64,000 nt of DNA from Cellvibrionales bacterium (GCA_024639455.1 JAHEIH010000008.1:1-64000), one strand, 5' to 3'. Shown: positions 1 to 9,916, numbered from the stretch's first letter. The notes: generated by a model not told the origin, from the letters alone. Program-made: numbers and translations.

Positions 1-21
1 CTGCTTGCTTAAGAGGCGCGT

Positions 22-50
22 ATTAAACCCGCTCGGGATGAAGTAGTCAA
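22..50 (-). promoter_or_regulatory. Strong sigma-70 promoter reading off the left edge (probable stable-RNA gene)
   Basis: On the minus strand TTGACT (50-45) and TTTAAT (27-22) are separated by exactly 17 bp and followed by a GC-rich discriminator, ACGCGCCTC. This arrangement is typical of strong, stringently controlled tRNA/rRNA promoters. The transcript would start near position 15 and run out of the window, so its product is not visible. A tRNA gene downstream of yggX would fit, but this is inference. Confidence 0.6.
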
Positions 51-61
51 TAGCCGAGCGG
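29..61. repeat. 8-bp perfect inverted repeat downstream of yggX
   Basis: CCGCTCGG (29-36) and CCGAGCGG (54-61) form a perfect 8-bp inverted repeat with a 17-nt loop. It lies 16 bp past the yggX stop and encloses the -35 box of the edge promoter. No T-run follows the stem on the minus strand, so it is a poor intrinsic terminator. It could be a regulator site or a 3'-end hairpin of the mutY-yggX transcript. Confidence 0.4.
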
Positions 62-76
62 AAAAAAATGCCGATG

Positions 77-346
77 TTATTCGGGGGCGACGTAACCTTC
101 GGCGCGGTCGTAGTCTTCGCCGGAAAGGAACTTGTCGAGTTGTTCGCCTAAGTAGGCGCGGGCATTGGCGTCCATCATGTTGAGCTGCTTTTCGTTGATT
201 AGCATGGTCTGGTGTTTGAGCCATTCTTGCCAGGCTTGTTTGGACACGTTTTCAAACAACTCCTGACCTTTGGGGCCGGGGTAGGGTGGGCGATCGAGGC
301 CTTCCATGTCTTGTTGGTACTTGCGGCAAAAAACCGTGCGTGTCAT
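77..346 (-). CDS. yggX: YggX family Fe(2+)-trafficking protein
   Basis: 89 aa, the usual length for the YggX family, which helps protect iron-sulfur enzymes and limits iron-driven oxidative damage. The N-terminus carries the family signature FCRKY with the conserved cysteine at residue 7, followed by PPYPGPKG and the [12 protein letters not shown] region. Its ATG overlaps the mutY stop by 4 bp (ATGA, 343-346), so the two are translationally coupled, the same mutY-yggX order as in E. coli and Pseudomonas. Pairing with MutY, itself a 4Fe-4S enzyme, fits a shared role in oxidative damage. Confidence 0.96.
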   Translation of the reverse strand: MTRTVFCRKYQQDMEGLDRPPYPGPKGQELFENVSKQAWQEWLKHQTMLINEKQLNMMDANARAYLGEQLDKFLSGEDYDRAEGYVAPE

Positions 347-1386
347 TGAACTTCCTCGTGGTAGCGGTCTAGTAGTTGTACGACAGGGGCCGCGAGGCCT
401 ATCGCTTGGGGTGAATGGTAGTTATACCAAAGCTGGCCGTCACTCGCCATGACTTGAGGGTGAATCTTGCTCAAAGTAACGCTAATTACTTCGATGTCGA
501 GGTGAAAATGGCTAAAGGTGTGGCGCAGCCCCGGCAGGGGGTTATGGCCGTCGATATCGCCTATGTGCCGTTGAATATCGTCTAGCTCATCGAATTCTGG
601 CAGGATCCATAAACCACCCCAAAGGCCAGTGGGTGGGCGTTGATTGAGTAGAATCATGCCGTCGGGGTCGGCGACGATGTACATGACGGTGTGTCTGACG
701 GGCAGTGCTTTGCGCGGCTTTTTACCGGGAAAGTCGGCCACGCGGTTTTGGGCGTAGGCCTGGCAGTTTGGCTGCAGTGGGCACTCGTAGCAACGGGGTT
801 TGCTGCGTGTGCACAGGGTGGCGCCCATGTCCATCATTGCTTGGGTATAGTCGGCGCAGCGTGCGCTGGGGGTGTATTGCTCGGCGAAACGCCACAGTTC
901 GGCTTCAACTCTTCCTTGGCCGGGCCAGCCTTCGACGGCATGGTAGCGTGCGAGTAAGCGTTTGACGTTGCCGTCGAGAATGGTGGCGACACCGTTATTA
1001 CCAATGGCTTCAATGGCACCGGCGGTGGATCGGCCGACACCGGGCAAGGCGGTGAGGGCTTCTTGACCTTGTGGAAATTCGCCACCGCACTCGTTCATCA
1101 CATATTGGGCGGCCTTGTGCAGGTTGCGGGCGCGGCTGTAGTAACCCAACCCCGTCCAAAGGTGCATTACTTCGTCGATCTCGGCGCCGGCAAGGCTGGT
1201 CACGTTGGGAAAGCGAGCCATAAAGCGTTCGTAGTAGGGGATGACCGTGGCCACTTGGGTTTGCTGCAACATGATCTCGGATACCCACACCCGGTAGGGG
1301 GTGGTGTTTTGTTGCCAGGGCAGATGTTTGCGGCCGTGTTGGTCGAACCACTGCAGGACGGTGTCGCTAAACTGGGTGTTGGTCAT
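343..1386 (-). CDS. mutY: Adenine DNA glycosylase MutY
   Basis: 347 aa. MutY removes adenine mispaired with 8-oxoguanine in base-excision repair. Visible hallmarks sit at E. coli numbering: Glu37 in [10 protein letters not shown], the helix-hairpin-helix [12 protein letters not shown] (114-125), catalytic Asp138 in ILDGN, and the 4Fe-4S cysteines at 192, 199, 202 and 208 (C-X6-C-X2-C-X5-C). The C-terminal half (about 230-340) is the NUDIX-like 8-oxoG recognition domain, with [12 protein letters not shown]. First gene of mutY-yggX and divergent from hisB, with 142 bp between. Confidence 0.97.
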   Translation of the reverse strand: MTNTQFSDTVLQWFDQHGRKHLPWQQNTTPYRVWVSEIMLQQTQVATVIPYYERFMARFPNVTSLAGAEIDEVMHLWTGLGYYSRARNLHKAAQYVMNECGGEFPQGQEALTALPGVGRSTAGAIEAIGNNGVATILDGNVKRLLARYHAVEGWPGQGRVEAELWRFAEQYTPSARCADYTQAMMDMGATLCTRSKPRCYECPLQPNCQAYAQNRVADFPGKKPRKALPVRHTVMYIVADPDGMILLNQRPPTGLWGGLWILPEFDELDDIQRHIGDIDGHNPLPGLRHTFSHFHLDIEVISVTLSKIHPQVMASDGQLWYNYHSPQAIGLAAPVVQLLDRYHEEVQ

Positions 1387-1452
1387 GGTCGTCGCTTGTC
1401 ATAATAGGCGTGTAGGGTAGAGTTATTTGCTTGTACGGACAAGGGTTTGGCT

Positions 1453-1480
1453 TTGTTTCACGGGGCGTCTGACCTATAAT
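1453..1480 (+). promoter_or_regulatory. Promoter of hisBHAF
   Basis: A perfect -10 TATAAT (1475-1480) is followed by a GCGCG discriminator. The best -35 is TTGTTT (1453-1458, 16-bp spacer), only a 3/6 match. It lies 48 bp before the hisB start. I see no his leader peptide or attenuator in the 142-bp gap. Confidence 0.55.
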
Positions 1481-1528
1481 GCGCGTTTGGCCTAACACCA
1501 CCCAGTTATTTCGATGGAGAAAGTTCCC

Positions 1529-2122
1529 ATGGCGGATCGTACAGCGAGCGTAAAACGCGACACGCTTGAAACGAAAATTGATGTTGCCATCAACCTCGAC
1601 GGCAGCGGTAAATCAGCATTTAACACCGGCGTGCCTTTTTTGGAGCACATGATGGATCAGATTGCCCGCCACGGCCTGATCGACATTGATATCACCGCCG
1701 ACGGTGACACCCACATCGACGACCACCACACGGTAGAAGATATCGGTATTACCCTTGGCCAAGCTTTTGCCCAAGCGGTAGGCGATAAGAAAGGCATCGC
1801 GCGTTACGGCCACGCCTATGTGCCGTTAGACGAAGCTTTGTCGCGCGTTGTTATAGACTTTTCTGGCCGTCCTGGTTTGGAATTTCATTGCGAATTTACC
1901 CGTGGTGCAGTAGGGGGGTTCGATGTCGATTTGTTCATTGAGTTCTTCCAAGGCTTTGTGAACCACGCCGGTGTCACGCTGCACATCGACAATATTCGCG
2001 GTCACAACACCCACCACCAAGCCGAGACCATTTTTAAGGCCTTCGGTCGCGCGCTGCGCATGGCGCTAACGCCTGATCCTCGCATGCAGGGCCAGATGCC
2101 TTCCACCAAAGGCGTGCTGTAA
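1529..2122 (+). CDS. hisB: Imidazoleglycerol-phosphate dehydratase HisB
   Basis: 197 aa, monofunctional: there is no N-terminal histidinol-phosphatase domain as in E. coli HisB. It dehydrates imidazole glycerol phosphate to imidazole acetol phosphate. The metal-binding motifs are HHTVEDIGI and [17 protein letters not shown], with an earlier [13 protein letters not shown]. An in-frame ATG exists at 1514, but ATG 1529 is preferred: it has GGAGAAAG just upstream and gives the typical [12 protein letters not shown] start. First gene of hisBHAF, 12 bp before hisH. Confidence 0.95.
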   Translation: MADRTASVKRDTLETKIDVAINLDGSGKSAFNTGVPFLEHMMDQIARHGLIDIDITADGDTHIDDHHTVEDIGITLGQAFAQAVGDKKGIARYGHAYVPLDEALSRVVIDFSGRPGLEFHCEFTRGAVGGFDVDLFIEFFQGFVNHAGVTLHIDNIRGHNTHHQAETIFKAFGRALRMALTPDPRMQGQMPSTKGVL

Positions 2123-2134
2123 GCGGAGAACACC

Positions 2135-2782
2135 ATGACTGCATCAGTCGCCGTGATCGATTACGGCATGGGCAATTTGCACTCGGTCGCTTCGGCACTG
2201 CAGCACGCGGATCCCAGTGTGAAGGTGAACGTAAGCGCAGACCCAGCGGTCATTCGCGCCGCTGACCGGGTGGTATTTCCCGGCGTAGGTGCGATTCGCG
2301 ACTGTATGGCGGAAATACATCGTTTGGGCGTGGGCGATATGCTGCGCGAAGCGATGGCGAGCAAACCTGTGTTGGGTATTTGTGTCGGTATGCAAGCCAT
2401 GCTCGACCACAGCCAGGAAAATGACGGTGTCGATTGCCTTGGCTTGTTTTCTGGCGAGGTGAAGTTTTTTGGCAACGACCTGCACGATGCGGCTGGTCAG
2501 CGTTTGAAAGTTCCCCACATGGGTTGGAATAATGTCCAGCAGGATCGCGCCCATCCGCTGTGGGCCAATATTCCCGATGGTGAGCGCTTTTACTTCGTAC
2601 ACAGCTACTACGCCGATTGCGCGGATGAAGCGCATGCGTTTGGTAACTGCGACTACGGTGTGAAGTTCACCGCCGCGATCGGTCGCGATAACGTGTTCGC
2701 GGTGCAGTTCCACCCTGAAAAGAGCCACACCGCTGGCCTGCGCCTGCTACACAATTTTTTACAATGGGACGGCCAAATCTAG
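2135..2782 (+). CDS. hisH: Imidazole glycerol phosphate synthase, glutaminase subunit HisH
   Basis: 215 aa class I glutamine amidotransferase. It releases ammonia from glutamine and channels it to HisF. The catalytic triad is visible: Cys83 in [10 protein letters not shown], and His193 and Glu195 in VQFHPEKS. The N-terminus has the family motif [12 protein letters not shown]. It lies between hisB (12 bp) and hisA (27 bp) on one transcript, and its partner HisF is encoded two genes on. Confidence 0.96.
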   Translation: MTASVAVIDYGMGNLHSVASALQHADPSVKVNVSADPAVIRAADRVVFPGVGAIRDCMAEIHRLGVGDMLREAMASKPVLGICVGMQAMLDHSQENDGVDCLGLFSGEVKFFGNDLHDAAGQRLKVPHMGWNNVQQDRAHPLWANIPDGERFYFVHSYYADCADEAHAFGNCDYGVKFTAAIGRDNVFAVQFHPEKSHTAGLRLLHNFLQWDGQI

Positions 2783-2809
2783 GTCATCCCCTCAGAAGGT
2801 TTTGAAACA

Positions 2810-3541
2810 ATGCTTATTATTCCCGCGATCGACTTAAAAGACGGCCAGTGTGTACGCCTGAAACAGGGCCGCATGGAAGATTCAACCGTATTTTCAAGCG
2901 ATCCTGCCGCTGTGGCAAAGCAGTGGGTGGATGCCGGTTGTCGCCGTTTGCACTTGGTGGACTTGAACGGCGCCTTCGCCGGTGAGCCGGTTAACGGTGA
3001 GGTGGTGCGCGCGATTGCCGCGGCCTACCCCAACTTGCCGATTCAAATTGGCGGCGGTATCCGCGATCTGGAGACCATCGAACACTACGTTAAGGCGGGT
3101 GTGTCATACGTGATTATCGGCACCAAGGCGGTGAAGCAGCCTGAGTTTGTCAGTGAAGCGTGCAAGGCCTTCCCCGGTCGTGTCATTGTGGGTTTGGATG
3201 CGAAAGATGGTCTGGTGGCTACCGATGGTTGGGCCGAAGTCTCTGAAGTGCGCGCGGTGGATCTGGCGCGTCGTTTTGAAGCCGACGGTGTCGAGTCGAT
3301 CGTTTATACCGATATTGCCCGCGACGGTATGATGCAAGGTGTCAACGTGGAAGCCACCCTGGAAATGGCACGTGCGTCGTCTATTCCAGTGATCGCCTCG
3401 GGCGGGATTACCAACATGGAAGACATCAAAGCGCTGCGCGCCGTCTCTTCGCAGGGCATCATGGGGGCGATTACCGGTCGTGCGATTTATGAAGGCACGC
3501 TGGATGTGGCTGAAGCCCAAGCTTACTGCGACGCCCAATAG
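2810..3541 (+). CDS. hisA: ProFAR isomerase HisA
   Basis: 243 aa (beta/alpha)8 barrel. It isomerises ProFAR to PRFAR, the substrate of HisH-HisF. The two catalytic aspartates are Asp8 ([12 protein letters not shown]) and Asp130 (IVGLDAKDG). The phosphate-binding glycine motifs QIGGGIRD and ASGGI are present in each half-barrel. An AGAAGG Shine-Dalgarno lies 8-13 bases upstream of the ATG, and hisF follows 9 bp after the stop. Confidence 0.97.
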   Translation: MLIIPAIDLKDGQCVRLKQGRMEDSTVFSSDPAAVAKQWVDAGCRRLHLVDLNGAFAGEPVNGEVVRAIAAAYPNLPIQIGGGIRDLETIEHYVKAGVSYVIIGTKAVKQPEFVSEACKAFPGRVIVGLDAKDGLVATDGWAEVSEVRAVDLARRFEADGVESIVYTDIARDGMMQGVNVEATLEMARASSIPVIASGGITNMEDIKALRAVSSQGIMGAITGRAIYEGTLDVAEAQAYCDAQ

Positions 3542-3550
3542 GAGTTAGCC

Positions 3551-4324
3551 ATGCCGCTCGCCAAACGCATTATCCCCTGCCTCGACGTGGAAAATGGTCG
3601 CGTGGTGAAGGGCGTTAAATTTCTCGATATCCGCGACGCCGGTGACCCGGTGGAAGTGGCGCGTCGTTACAATGAGCAGGGCGCCGACGAAATTACCTTT
3701 TTGGACATTACCGCCAGTCACGAAGGCCGCGAAACCACTGTGCACACGGTCGAGAAAATCGCCGAGCAGGTGTTTATTCCGCTCACGGTGGGCGGCGGTA
3801 TTCGTGAAGTGAACGATGTGCGGGTCATGTTGAATGCTGGCGCCGACAAAGTCTCGATCAATACTGCGGCGATTTTTCGCCCTGAGCTAGTGCGCGAAGC
3901 GGCAGACCGTTTCGGCTCGCAGTGCATTGTGGTGGCTATCGACGCTAAAAAAGTGTCCTTGCCTGGCGAGTTAGACCGTTGGGAAATCTTTACCCACGGT
4001 GGTCGCAAGCCTACCGGTCTGGACGCGGTGGAGTGGGCGGTAAAAATGGCGCAGTTTGGCGCCGGTGAAATTTTGCTCACGAGCATGGATCAAGACGGTG
4101 TGAAAAGCGGCTACGACCTAGGCGTGACCCGTGCCATCAGCGACGCGGTGCCGATTCCGGTGATCGCGTCGGGCGGTGTGGGCAATTTGCAGCACTTGGT
4201 TGATGGGGTGGTAGGCGGTGGGGCTGACGCGGTGTTGGCGGCCAGTATTTTCCACTTTGGTGAATACTCCGTGCCGCAGGCCAAGCAGTACATGCGCGAG
4301 CGCGGTGTGGAAGTTCGCCTGTAG
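3551..4324 (+). CDS. hisF: Imidazole glycerol phosphate synthase, cyclase subunit HisF
   Basis: 257 aa (beta/alpha)8 barrel. It uses HisH-derived ammonia to close the imidazole ring, giving IGP and AICAR. Conserved features are [15 protein letters not shown] with Asp12, [16 protein letters not shown] with Asp131, [13 protein letters not shown] and VIASGGVGN. Last gene of hisBHAF. Its TAG is immediately followed by the yibQ stop on the other strand, with no intergenic base. Confidence 0.97.
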   Translation: MPLAKRIIPCLDVENGRVVKGVKFLDIRDAGDPVEVARRYNEQGADEITFLDITASHEGRETTVHTVEKIAEQVFIPLTVGGGIREVNDVRVMLNAGADKVSINTAAIFRPELVREAADRFGSQCIVVAIDAKKVSLPGELDRWEIFTHGGRKPTGLDAVEWAVKMAQFGAGEILLTSMDQDGVKSGYDLGVTRAISDAVPIPVIASGGVGNLQHLVDGVVGGGADAVLAASIFHFGEYSVPQAKQYMRERGVEVRL

Positions 4325-5053
4325 TTACTGCGCTTGGCGCAAAGCCAAGTAGTGCGAGGCGCTGGTCAGTGTCACACCCTCTTCAGAAAGCGCCGCGAGG
4401 CGCTTTTTTAATACCCGCACGGTACTTGGGTGAGGGTGGCCAATGGCAATAGCAAAGCCGGATTCCAGGGCGGTGTTGATGGCGTAATCGAGTTGCTTAT
4501 TGATGTAGGCTTCGTCGGTGTCGTTATCAAGAAATACGTGACGGCGGTCACTTGGCACATTGCTGTCTCGGGCGGCCTGTAGGGCTTCAGTGTTGGCTGT
4601 CGTGCGGCTATCAATGAAGTACAGATCGCGCTGATATAGGGCCTGCATCAACCAGCGCATGTGGGGGTAGTGCTGGGTCATCTCGCTGCCCATATGGTTG
4701 TTCACACCAACCACGTAAGGCACCGCGGCAAGGTTTTTGGCCACCGCCGCGTCAAAGTCGCGGCGACTCATTTGCGGTAGCAGCATGCCCTCGCTTTGAT
4801 AGCTGTTGTTGGTGTTACTCATCGGCATATGCAGCAGCACTTCTTTGTGCTTACTGTGTGCCAGCGTGGCCAGTTGCTGGGCGTAGGGGGTGTGCGGAAT
4901 CACCGCGTAGTTGACCGGGCCGTCCAACGCCAGCGCGGCCAACCCCAGTGGCCGGCTGTTGCCTAGATCGTCGATGATGATACTTAGGTAGGCCTCGGCG
5001 ATGCTGGCACTACTGACACTAAACAGTAGCGCGAGAGTGAGCGCTCGCATCAT
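4325..5053 (-). CDS. yibQ: Divergent polysaccharide deacetylase family protein (YibQ)
   Basis: 242 aa with an N-terminal signal peptide (hydrophobic residues 3-20, AEA before YLS). The mature start LSIIIDDLGNS is the diagnostic motif of the divergent polysaccharide deacetylase 2 family (NodB-like fold). Further conserved pieces are LLHMPM, GVNNHMGSEMT, FIDSRTT and AIGHPHPST, which supply the putative metal ligands. Probably periplasmic; the substrate is unknown. Its ATG overlaps the ctpA stop by 4 bp, and the linkage gpmI-envC-ctpA-yibQ suggests a cell-wall role. Confidence 0.9.
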   Translation of the reverse strand: MMRALTLALLFSVSSASIAEAYLSIIIDDLGNSRPLGLAALALDGPVNYAVIPHTPYAQQLATLAHSKHKEVLLHMPMSNTNNSYQSEGMLLPQMSRRDFDAAVAKNLAAVPYVVGVNNHMGSEMTQHYPHMRWLMQALYQRDLYFIDSRTTANTEALQAARDSNVPSDRRHVFLDNDTDEAYINKQLDYAINTALESGFAIAIGHPHPSTVRVLKKRLAALSEEGVTLTSASHYLALRQAQ

Positions 5054-6333
5054 AGTGCGCTTGTGTCACTTGCTGCCGGCTTAAGTAGTTGCATGGCTTT
5101 GAGCAGGTTGTAGGCCTCCACAAGCTGTGCGTCGTTGGGCAGTTTTTTGGCCTCGCTTTCGTTGCTGCTGTCGTCGTTGTTTTCCAAGTGGCCGCGCAAA
5201 TCGGCCTCTTTTAAACGACGCTCTTTGTCTTCGCGTAGCTGGCCAGCGGCAACCACAATATCGGGGTCGATACCATGGGCTTGAATACTCCGGCCCGTGG
5301 GGGTGAAGTAGCGCGAGGTGGTCAATTTAATCGCTTGGTGATCGTTAAGCGGTACCACGCTTTGCACCGAGCCTTTGCCAAAACTGGCGCTGCCAATGAT
5401 GACGGCGCGGCGGTGGTCTTGCAGGGCGCCGGCCAAAATTTCCGAGGCTGACGCAGAGCCGCCATTGATGATCACCGCAATCGGTGCGACATTGAGTTGA
5501 TCCCCTGGGGTGGCGACGTATTCGGCGCGGTTGTTACCGTCGCGCCCCTCGGTATACACCACCATTCCGTCGTTCAGGAACAGGTCACTTGTCTTTACCG
5601 CCGCTTCCAATAGCCCACCGGGGTTGTTGCGCAGGTCGATCACCAGCCCCTGCAGCGGTTCGTCTTTTTGTAGTTCTTTTAAGGATGCCTCAACATCTTC
5701 GGCGGTCGTTTGCTGGAACTGCGCGATGCGCAGATAGCCGATATGCTTGTCGATCATGCGGCTGCGCACGCTGAGCACCTTGATGATGTCGCGTTCGATA
5801 TCAAACGTCAGCGGGCCATCTTCACCTTCGCGAATGACAACTAATTCGATGTGGCTACCGGGTTCGCCGCGCATCATATCGATGGCATCGTCGACGTTCA
5901 TGTCCGCTACTGACTTACCGTCGATATAGCTAATTAAATCGCCACTTTGTAGCCCGGCTTTTTCAGCTGGAGTGTTGTCCATCGGGGCAATAATTTTAAT
6001 CAAGCCACGCTCTGAGCCCACTTCGACGCCCAGACCACCAAATTCACCGGTGGTATTTTCTTCCAGATCGACCAAGTCGTCGTCTTGCAGAAAGCGCGAG
6101 TGCGGGTCGAGCCCATTGAGCATGCCTTCGATGGCCAGCATCAACAGTTCACGGTCATCGATGTGTTCGACGTAGTTCTCGCGGATTTGGTGAAACACGT
6201 CGGCGAAGGTTTGCAACTCTTCAATGGGTAAGCGATTGCGCTCGTCTTCCGCGGGGGCGGCCTGTTCGGCCATAAGGGGCAGGCTGCAAAGGGCAATACT
6301 GGCAAACAATACGTGTCTAAAGTGGCGGTACAT
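5050..6333 (-). CDS. ctpA: Carboxy-terminal processing protease (S41 family, CtpA-type)
   Basis: 427 aa. A signal peptide (about 1-22) is followed by a PDZ domain (about 100-170, GGLGVEVG...AGLQSGDLI) and an S41 peptidase domain. The catalytic pair is Ser295 in GGSASASEI and Lys320 in SFGKGSVQSV. Such proteases trim or degrade periplasmic proteins; in Pseudomonas CtpA degrades cell-wall hydrolases, which would fit linkage to envC. The reading frame extends to 6363, but MYRHFRHVLF at 6333 gives a clean signal peptide. It lies 54 bp after envC. Confidence 0.93.
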   Translation of the reverse strand: MYRHFRHVLFASIALCSLPLMAEQAAPAEDERNRLPIEELQTFADVFHQIRENYVEHIDDRELLMLAIEGMLNGLDPHSRFLQDDDLVDLEENTTGEFGGLGVEVGSERGLIKIIAPMDNTPAEKAGLQSGDLISYIDGKSVADMNVDDAIDMMRGEPGSHIELVVIREGEDGPLTFDIERDIIKVLSVRSRMIDKHIGYLRIAQFQQTTAEDVEASLKELQKDEPLQGLVIDLRNNPGGLLEAAVKTSDLFLNDGMVVYTEGRDGNNRAEYVATPGDQLNVAPIAVIINGGSASASEILAGALQDHRRAVIIGSASFGKGSVQSVVPLNDHQAIKLTTSRYFTPTGRSIQAHGIDPDIVVAAGQLREDKERRLKEADLRGHLENNDDSSNESEAKKLPNDAQLVEAYNLLKAMQLLKPAASDTSAL

Positions 6334-6387
6334 GCGTCTCGATCCCCGTGGTCTCTGAGGCATTATGCCGTGTGCCGTCGGCTTTGG

Positions 6388-7542
6388 CTACCGACACCAA
6401 GTGCTGGGGTTTACCGCGCTGCCAGCGCGACGAATTTCAAAGTAAACGCTGCTGCTGTCGCGCCCGCCACTATTGCCGACGGTGGCGATGGTCTCCCCAC
6501 CACTGACCCAGTCACCTAGGTCCTTTAGAAGCGCCTGGTTATTGGCATATAAGCTAAGGTAGTCGTTGCCGTGGTCGAGAATGATTAGGAGGCCATAACC
6601 TTTTAGCCAGTCGGCAAACACGACGCGTCCGGGGTGGATGGCCTTCACATCGGTACCTGCCTGGGCGGCAATGGTAATACCTTGCCAATTCATTTCAGCA
6701 CTGCGCCGTGCCCCAAAGCGATTCAGATGTTTGCCCTTCACTGGCCAGCGCAGTTTGCCTTTGCGGGTGTCGAACGGCTCAAAGTCACTTGGGATAGCCA
6801 TATTGGCAATCAACGCTTGCAGTGTTTCAAGAATTTCTTGTAACTGGGCTTGGTCGCGCTGTAATTGTTGCAGGGTAGATTGTTTGTTGGCGATATCTTT
6901 ATTGAGGGCGTCCACGGTGCGTTGGCGTTCGTTTTGTTGCGTGGCCAGTGCATCTCGTTGCGCCACCAGTTGGCGACGATTTTCCTGTAATTGTGCTCGA
7001 CTGGCGTTGAGTTTTGGGCCAAGTTGAGCGAGTTGGTCTGCCGTTTCGCGGTAGCTTTCGATCACCTCGCTGCGCGCTTCGCGCAGGCTGTCGTAGTACA
7101 CCAATGTGCGGGCGATGGTGGCCGGATCCTCTTCGTTAAGGATCAGTTTCAAGCGGCTTTGTCGGCCCATGGCGTACACCGCCTGAATGTGCTCGCGCAG
7201 CAACTTGCGTTGCTGTTGCTCTTTCTCTTGCAGCTTTTGCTGGTCGTATTGCAGTTGGTTGATGTCGCGTTGGTTGGCGTCGAGTTGGCGGTTGAGGCGG
7301 CGCAGGTCTTTATGGATGGCGCCAATGTTGCGCTCGGTAGAGCGCAGTGCTCGGGTGAGTTTGGCGCGCTCGGCTTGCACACCCTGCAGGCGGTCTTTGA
7401 TGCGGTTGATATCACCCTGGACCGCTTGCAGTTTGCGCAGGGTGGCTGCCTCGTCGTCTTGGGCTAGGGCATGGGGAACAAGCAGCAATGAGCAAGCCAG
7501 CAGGCAACCATAAAAGGCGGCTGTCAGCTTACTCATCGCCAT
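6388..7542 (-). CDS. envC: Murein hydrolase activator EnvC
   Basis: About 384 aa: signal peptide (ends at ALA-QDD), a long coiled coil (about 30-240, many Q/L/R heptads such as LQQLQRDQAQLQEIL), then a C-terminal LytM/M23 domain. The LytM domain is degenerate: NWQGI and LYANN replace the zinc-binding HxxxD and HxH. This is what is known for EnvC, which activates amidases at the septum rather than cutting peptidoglycan. ATG 7542 overlaps the gpmI stop (TAATG); MSKL at 7536 is also possible. Confidence 0.94.
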   Translation of the reverse strand: MAMSKLTAAFYGCLLACSLLLVPHALAQDDEAATLRKLQAVQGDINRIKDRLQGVQAERAKLTRALRSTERNIGAIHKDLRRLNRQLDANQRDINQLQYDQQKLQEKEQQQRKLLREHIQAVYAMGRQSRLKLILNEEDPATIARTLVYYDSLREARSEVIESYRETADQLAQLGPKLNASRAQLQENRRQLVAQRDALATQQNERQRTVDALNKDIANKQSTLQQLQRDQAQLQEILETLQALIANMAIPSDFEPFDTRKGKLRWPVKGKHLNRFGARRSAEMNWQGITIAAQAGTDVKAIHPGRVVFADWLKGYGLLIILDHGNDYLSLYANNQALLKDLGDWVSGGETIATVGNSGGRDSSSVYFEIRRAGSAVNPSTWCR

Positions 7543-9074
7543 TAGCCGATTAACGAACGGCCGGTCATTTCGCTGGGCTGCGCCACGTGCATCATCTGCA
7601 GTAGCGTCGGCGCGATGTCGCACAGGCGGCCACCAGCGGGGTCCAGGGTCACCTTGTCGCTACCGAGGTAAATCAAGGGGACCAATTCAGTCGTGTGTTG
7701 GGTGTGCTGCTGGCCGGAATCGTAGTCCAGCATCTGTTCGCAGTTGCCGTGATCGGCCGTGACCAGGCCGCTACCGTTGACGGTCTGCAATGCGGCTTCG
7801 ATACGTCCGACGCAGGTGTCGAGGGCTTCTACGGCTTTTACTGCGGCGTCAAAGTTACCGGTGTGGCCCACCATGTCACCGTTGGCTAAGTTGCACACCA
7901 CCAGATCGAATTCGCCGCTCTCGATGGCGGCGACCAATTTATCGGTCACTTCGTAGGCCGACATCTCGGGTTTAAGATCGTAGGTGGCGACGTCGGGCGA
8001 GGGCACCAAAATACGCTGTTCGCCGCGGTACTCAGCCTCGCGGCCGCCACTGAAGAAGAATGTCACGTGGGCGTATTTCTCGGTTTCGGCAATACGCAGT
8101 TGTGTCATGTCACGCTTTTCTAAGTACTCGCCCAAGCTGTTAGCGATGCCCTCTGGGGGGTAGGCGCAGCTGGTTTTTAAGGATGCTGAGTACTCGGTGG
8201 TCATCACGAAATCGGCCAACGCTAAGGGGCGCATCGCAAACTTATCGAAGCTGGGGTCGACAAACACCTGCGCCAATTGGCGGGCGCGGTCGGCGCGGAA
8301 GTTCATAAACAATACAGTGTCGCCATCTGCCATGGCTACTGGGCTGTCACCCACCACCGTGGCGGCGACGAATTCGTCGTTTTCACCGCGTTCGTAGGCG
8401 GCGTTAAGTGCGCTTACTGCATCTTGGTATTGGTGCTCTGCAACACCATTGACTAGCAGTTGGTAGGCTTTTTCAACGCGGTCCCAGCGATTGTCCCGGT
8501 CCATGGCAAAGTAGCGGCCGACCACGCTAGCGATGCGGCCAACGCCCACGCTATCGAGATGCTGCTGCAGTTTGACCAGCGAGGCTTCGGCGCTACGTGG
8601 TGGCGTGTCGCGCCCGTCGAGGAAGGCGTGCACGTAAATGTCTTTAGCGCCGCGCTGTGCGGCAAGGTCTACCGCCGCGAGGATGTGGTTTTCGTGGCTG
8701 TGAACACCGCCGGGCGACAGCAAGCCGAAAATGTGAACTGCTTTGCCGGCGCTAACCGCTTTGTCGATGGCGCTGTTGTACACGGCGTTGTTAAAGAAGG
8801 CGCCGCTGGCGATTTCAGTGTCGATGCGGGTGATGCTTTGGTAGATGATACGGCCCGAACCCAAGCTCATATGCCCCACTTCAGAGTTGCCCATTTGGCC
8901 ATCGGGCAAGCCGACATCAAGCCCAGAGCCAGATATTAGGGTGTGCGGTGCGTTGGCCCACAGGCGGTCGATATTGGGGGTGTTGGCGTGGGCAATAGCG
9001 TTTGAGTCGTGCTCTTCGCGGTAGCCGAAGCCGTCCAAAATGATAAGGGCTGTGGTTTGTTTTTTGCTGCTCAT
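7542..9074 (-). CDS. gpmI: 2,3-bisphosphoglycerate-independent phosphoglycerate mutase
   Basis: 510 aa, the standard iPGM length. It interconverts 3- and 2-phosphoglycerate using two Mn ions and a phosphoserine. The N-terminus [11 protein letters not shown] supplies a metal ligand, Ser64 lies in [12 protein letters not shown], and the C-terminal half has [11 protein letters not shown]. The frame stays open to 9152, but ATG 9074 ([12 protein letters not shown]) is the family start. First gene of gpmI-envC-ctpA-yibQ, with stop and start overlapping envC. Confidence 0.96.
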   Translation of the reverse strand: MSSKKQTTALIILDGFGYREEHDSNAIAHANTPNIDRLWANAPHTLISGSGLDVGLPDGQMGNSEVGHMSLGSGRIIYQSITRIDTEIASGAFFNNAVYNSAIDKAVSAGKAVHIFGLLSPGGVHSHENHILAAVDLAAQRGAKDIYVHAFLDGRDTPPRSAEASLVKLQQHLDSVGVGRIASVVGRYFAMDRDNRWDRVEKAYQLLVNGVAEHQYQDAVSALNAAYERGENDEFVAATVVGDSPVAMADGDTVLFMNFRADRARQLAQVFVDPSFDKFAMRPLALADFVMTTEYSASLKTSCAYPPEGIANSLGEYLEKRDMTQLRIAETEKYAHVTFFFSGGREAEYRGEQRILVPSPDVATYDLKPEMSAYEVTDKLVAAIESGEFDLVVCNLANGDMVGHTGNFDAAVKAVEALDTCVGRIEAALQTVNGSGLVTADHGNCEQMLDYDSGQQHTQHTTELVPLIYLGSDKVTLDPAGGRLCDIAPTLLQMMHVAQPSEMTGRSLIG

Positions 9075-9160
9075 GTCACCGTCTAACCAGTAGGGGATGT
9101 ATAAAGCGCAAAATTTTACCTTATCTGGCCATCTTTGCCCACGCGTTTGCATACGAATAG

Positions 9161-9189
9161 TTGGGCGCTCGGCTCGGTCAGTGTATACT
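9161..9189 (+). promoter_or_regulatory. Promoter of yibN-grxC-secB
   Basis: TTGGGC (9161-9166), a 17-bp spacer and TATACT (9184-9189), about 25 bp upstream of a GAGAGAAA ribosome-binding region and the yibN ATG. It lies in the 147-bp divergent gap facing gpmI. No comparably good minus-strand promoter is obvious for gpmI. Confidence 0.55.
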
Positions 9190-9221
9190 TGCCGGCTTTC
9201 AACGCACTCCGAGAGAAATGC

Positions 9222-9638
9222 ATGGAATTGTTTATCGAATTTTTAGGTCGCGAATGGGCACTGGTTGGCTCTTTGATGATCTTAATTGCCCTGATGATTT
9301 TTAACGACAGCCGTCGCAGTGGCACCATGGTGTCGCCGCAGATCGCCTCGGGTATTGTCAACAAGAAAGATGGTGTATTCATCGACGTGCGTGAAGCGAA
9401 AGACTTTCGTACCGGCCATGTGGCGGGCTCGATCAATATTCCTTTCAGCAAGTTTCGCGACACGCTGTCAGAATTGGAAAAATACCGTGGCAAGCCCATC
9501 GTGTTGATCTGCAAACACGGTCAAACGACTGGTGCGGCCGGTAAAATGTTGGTCGCTGCAGACTTTCCAGAGGTGTACCGCATGACCGGTGGCATCACTG
9601 AATGGGAAAACAGCCGATTCCCCACGGTGAAGAAATAA
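9222..9638 (+). CDS. yibN: Membrane-anchored rhodanese-like protein (YibN)
   Basis: 138 aa. One N-terminal membrane helix (about 12-28, [16 protein letters not shown]) precedes a rhodanese domain (about 40-135). The active-site loop is CKHGQTTG with Cys97, so sulfur transfer is chemically possible. Upstream parts of the open frame are ignored because ATG 9222 follows GAGAGAAA. It is followed 1 bp later by grxC and then secB, the order seen in E. coli and Pseudomonas. Confidence 0.92.
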   Translation: MELFIEFLGREWALVGSLMILIALMIFNDSRRSGTMVSPQIASGIVNKKDGVFIDVREAKDFRTGHVAGSINIPFSKFRDTLSELEKYRGKPIVLICKHGQTTGAAGKMLVAADFPEVYRMTGGITEWENSRFPTVKK

Positions 9639-9639
9639 C

Positions 9640-9897
9640 GTGACGATTGAAATTTATACCACGGCGATGTGCCCGTTCTGTATCCGCGCCAAGCGGCTGC
9701 TAGACCAAAAGGGCGTTGCCTATAATGAAGTTCGCGTCGATTTTGATCCGCAAAAGCGTCTTGAAATGATGCAGCGCGCGCAGCGCCGCACCGTGCCGCA
9801 AATCTGGATTAGTGACCTCCACGTCGGTGGTTGCGATGACTTATTTGCCCTAGAGTCACGCGGAGAGCTAGATCGCTTGCTCGGCATGACCGGGTAG
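9640..9897 (+). CDS. grxC: Glutaredoxin 3 (GrxC)
   Basis: 85 aa, thioredoxin fold. Dithiol active site CPFC (Cys11, Cys14), the cis-proline motif RTVPQIW and the glutathione-binding VGGCDDL. It reduces disulfides and glutathione adducts in the cytoplasm. It begins with GTG, one base after the yibN stop, and secB follows 19 bp later. Confidence 0.95.
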   Translation: MTIEIYTTAMCPFCIRAKRLLDQKGVAYNEVRVDFDPQKRLEMMQRAQRRTVPQIWISDLHVGGCDDLFALESRGELDRLLGMTG

Positions 9898-9916
9898 CAA
9901 CAACAAGGAAAAAACC

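Noticed and set aside
2144-2728. 194-aa minus-strand ORF opposite hisH
   Set aside because: Mirror frame of a GC-rich gene; no domain, and hisH is unmistakable.
6991-7467. 158-aa Leu/Val-rich plus-strand ORF opposite envC, looking like a membrane protein
   Set aside because: It is the complement of the Gln/Leu coiled coil of EnvC, which produces artificial hydrophobic runs.
8460-8939. 159-aa plus-strand ORF opposite gpmI
   Set aside because: Antisense shadow of a conserved enzyme gene with no start context.
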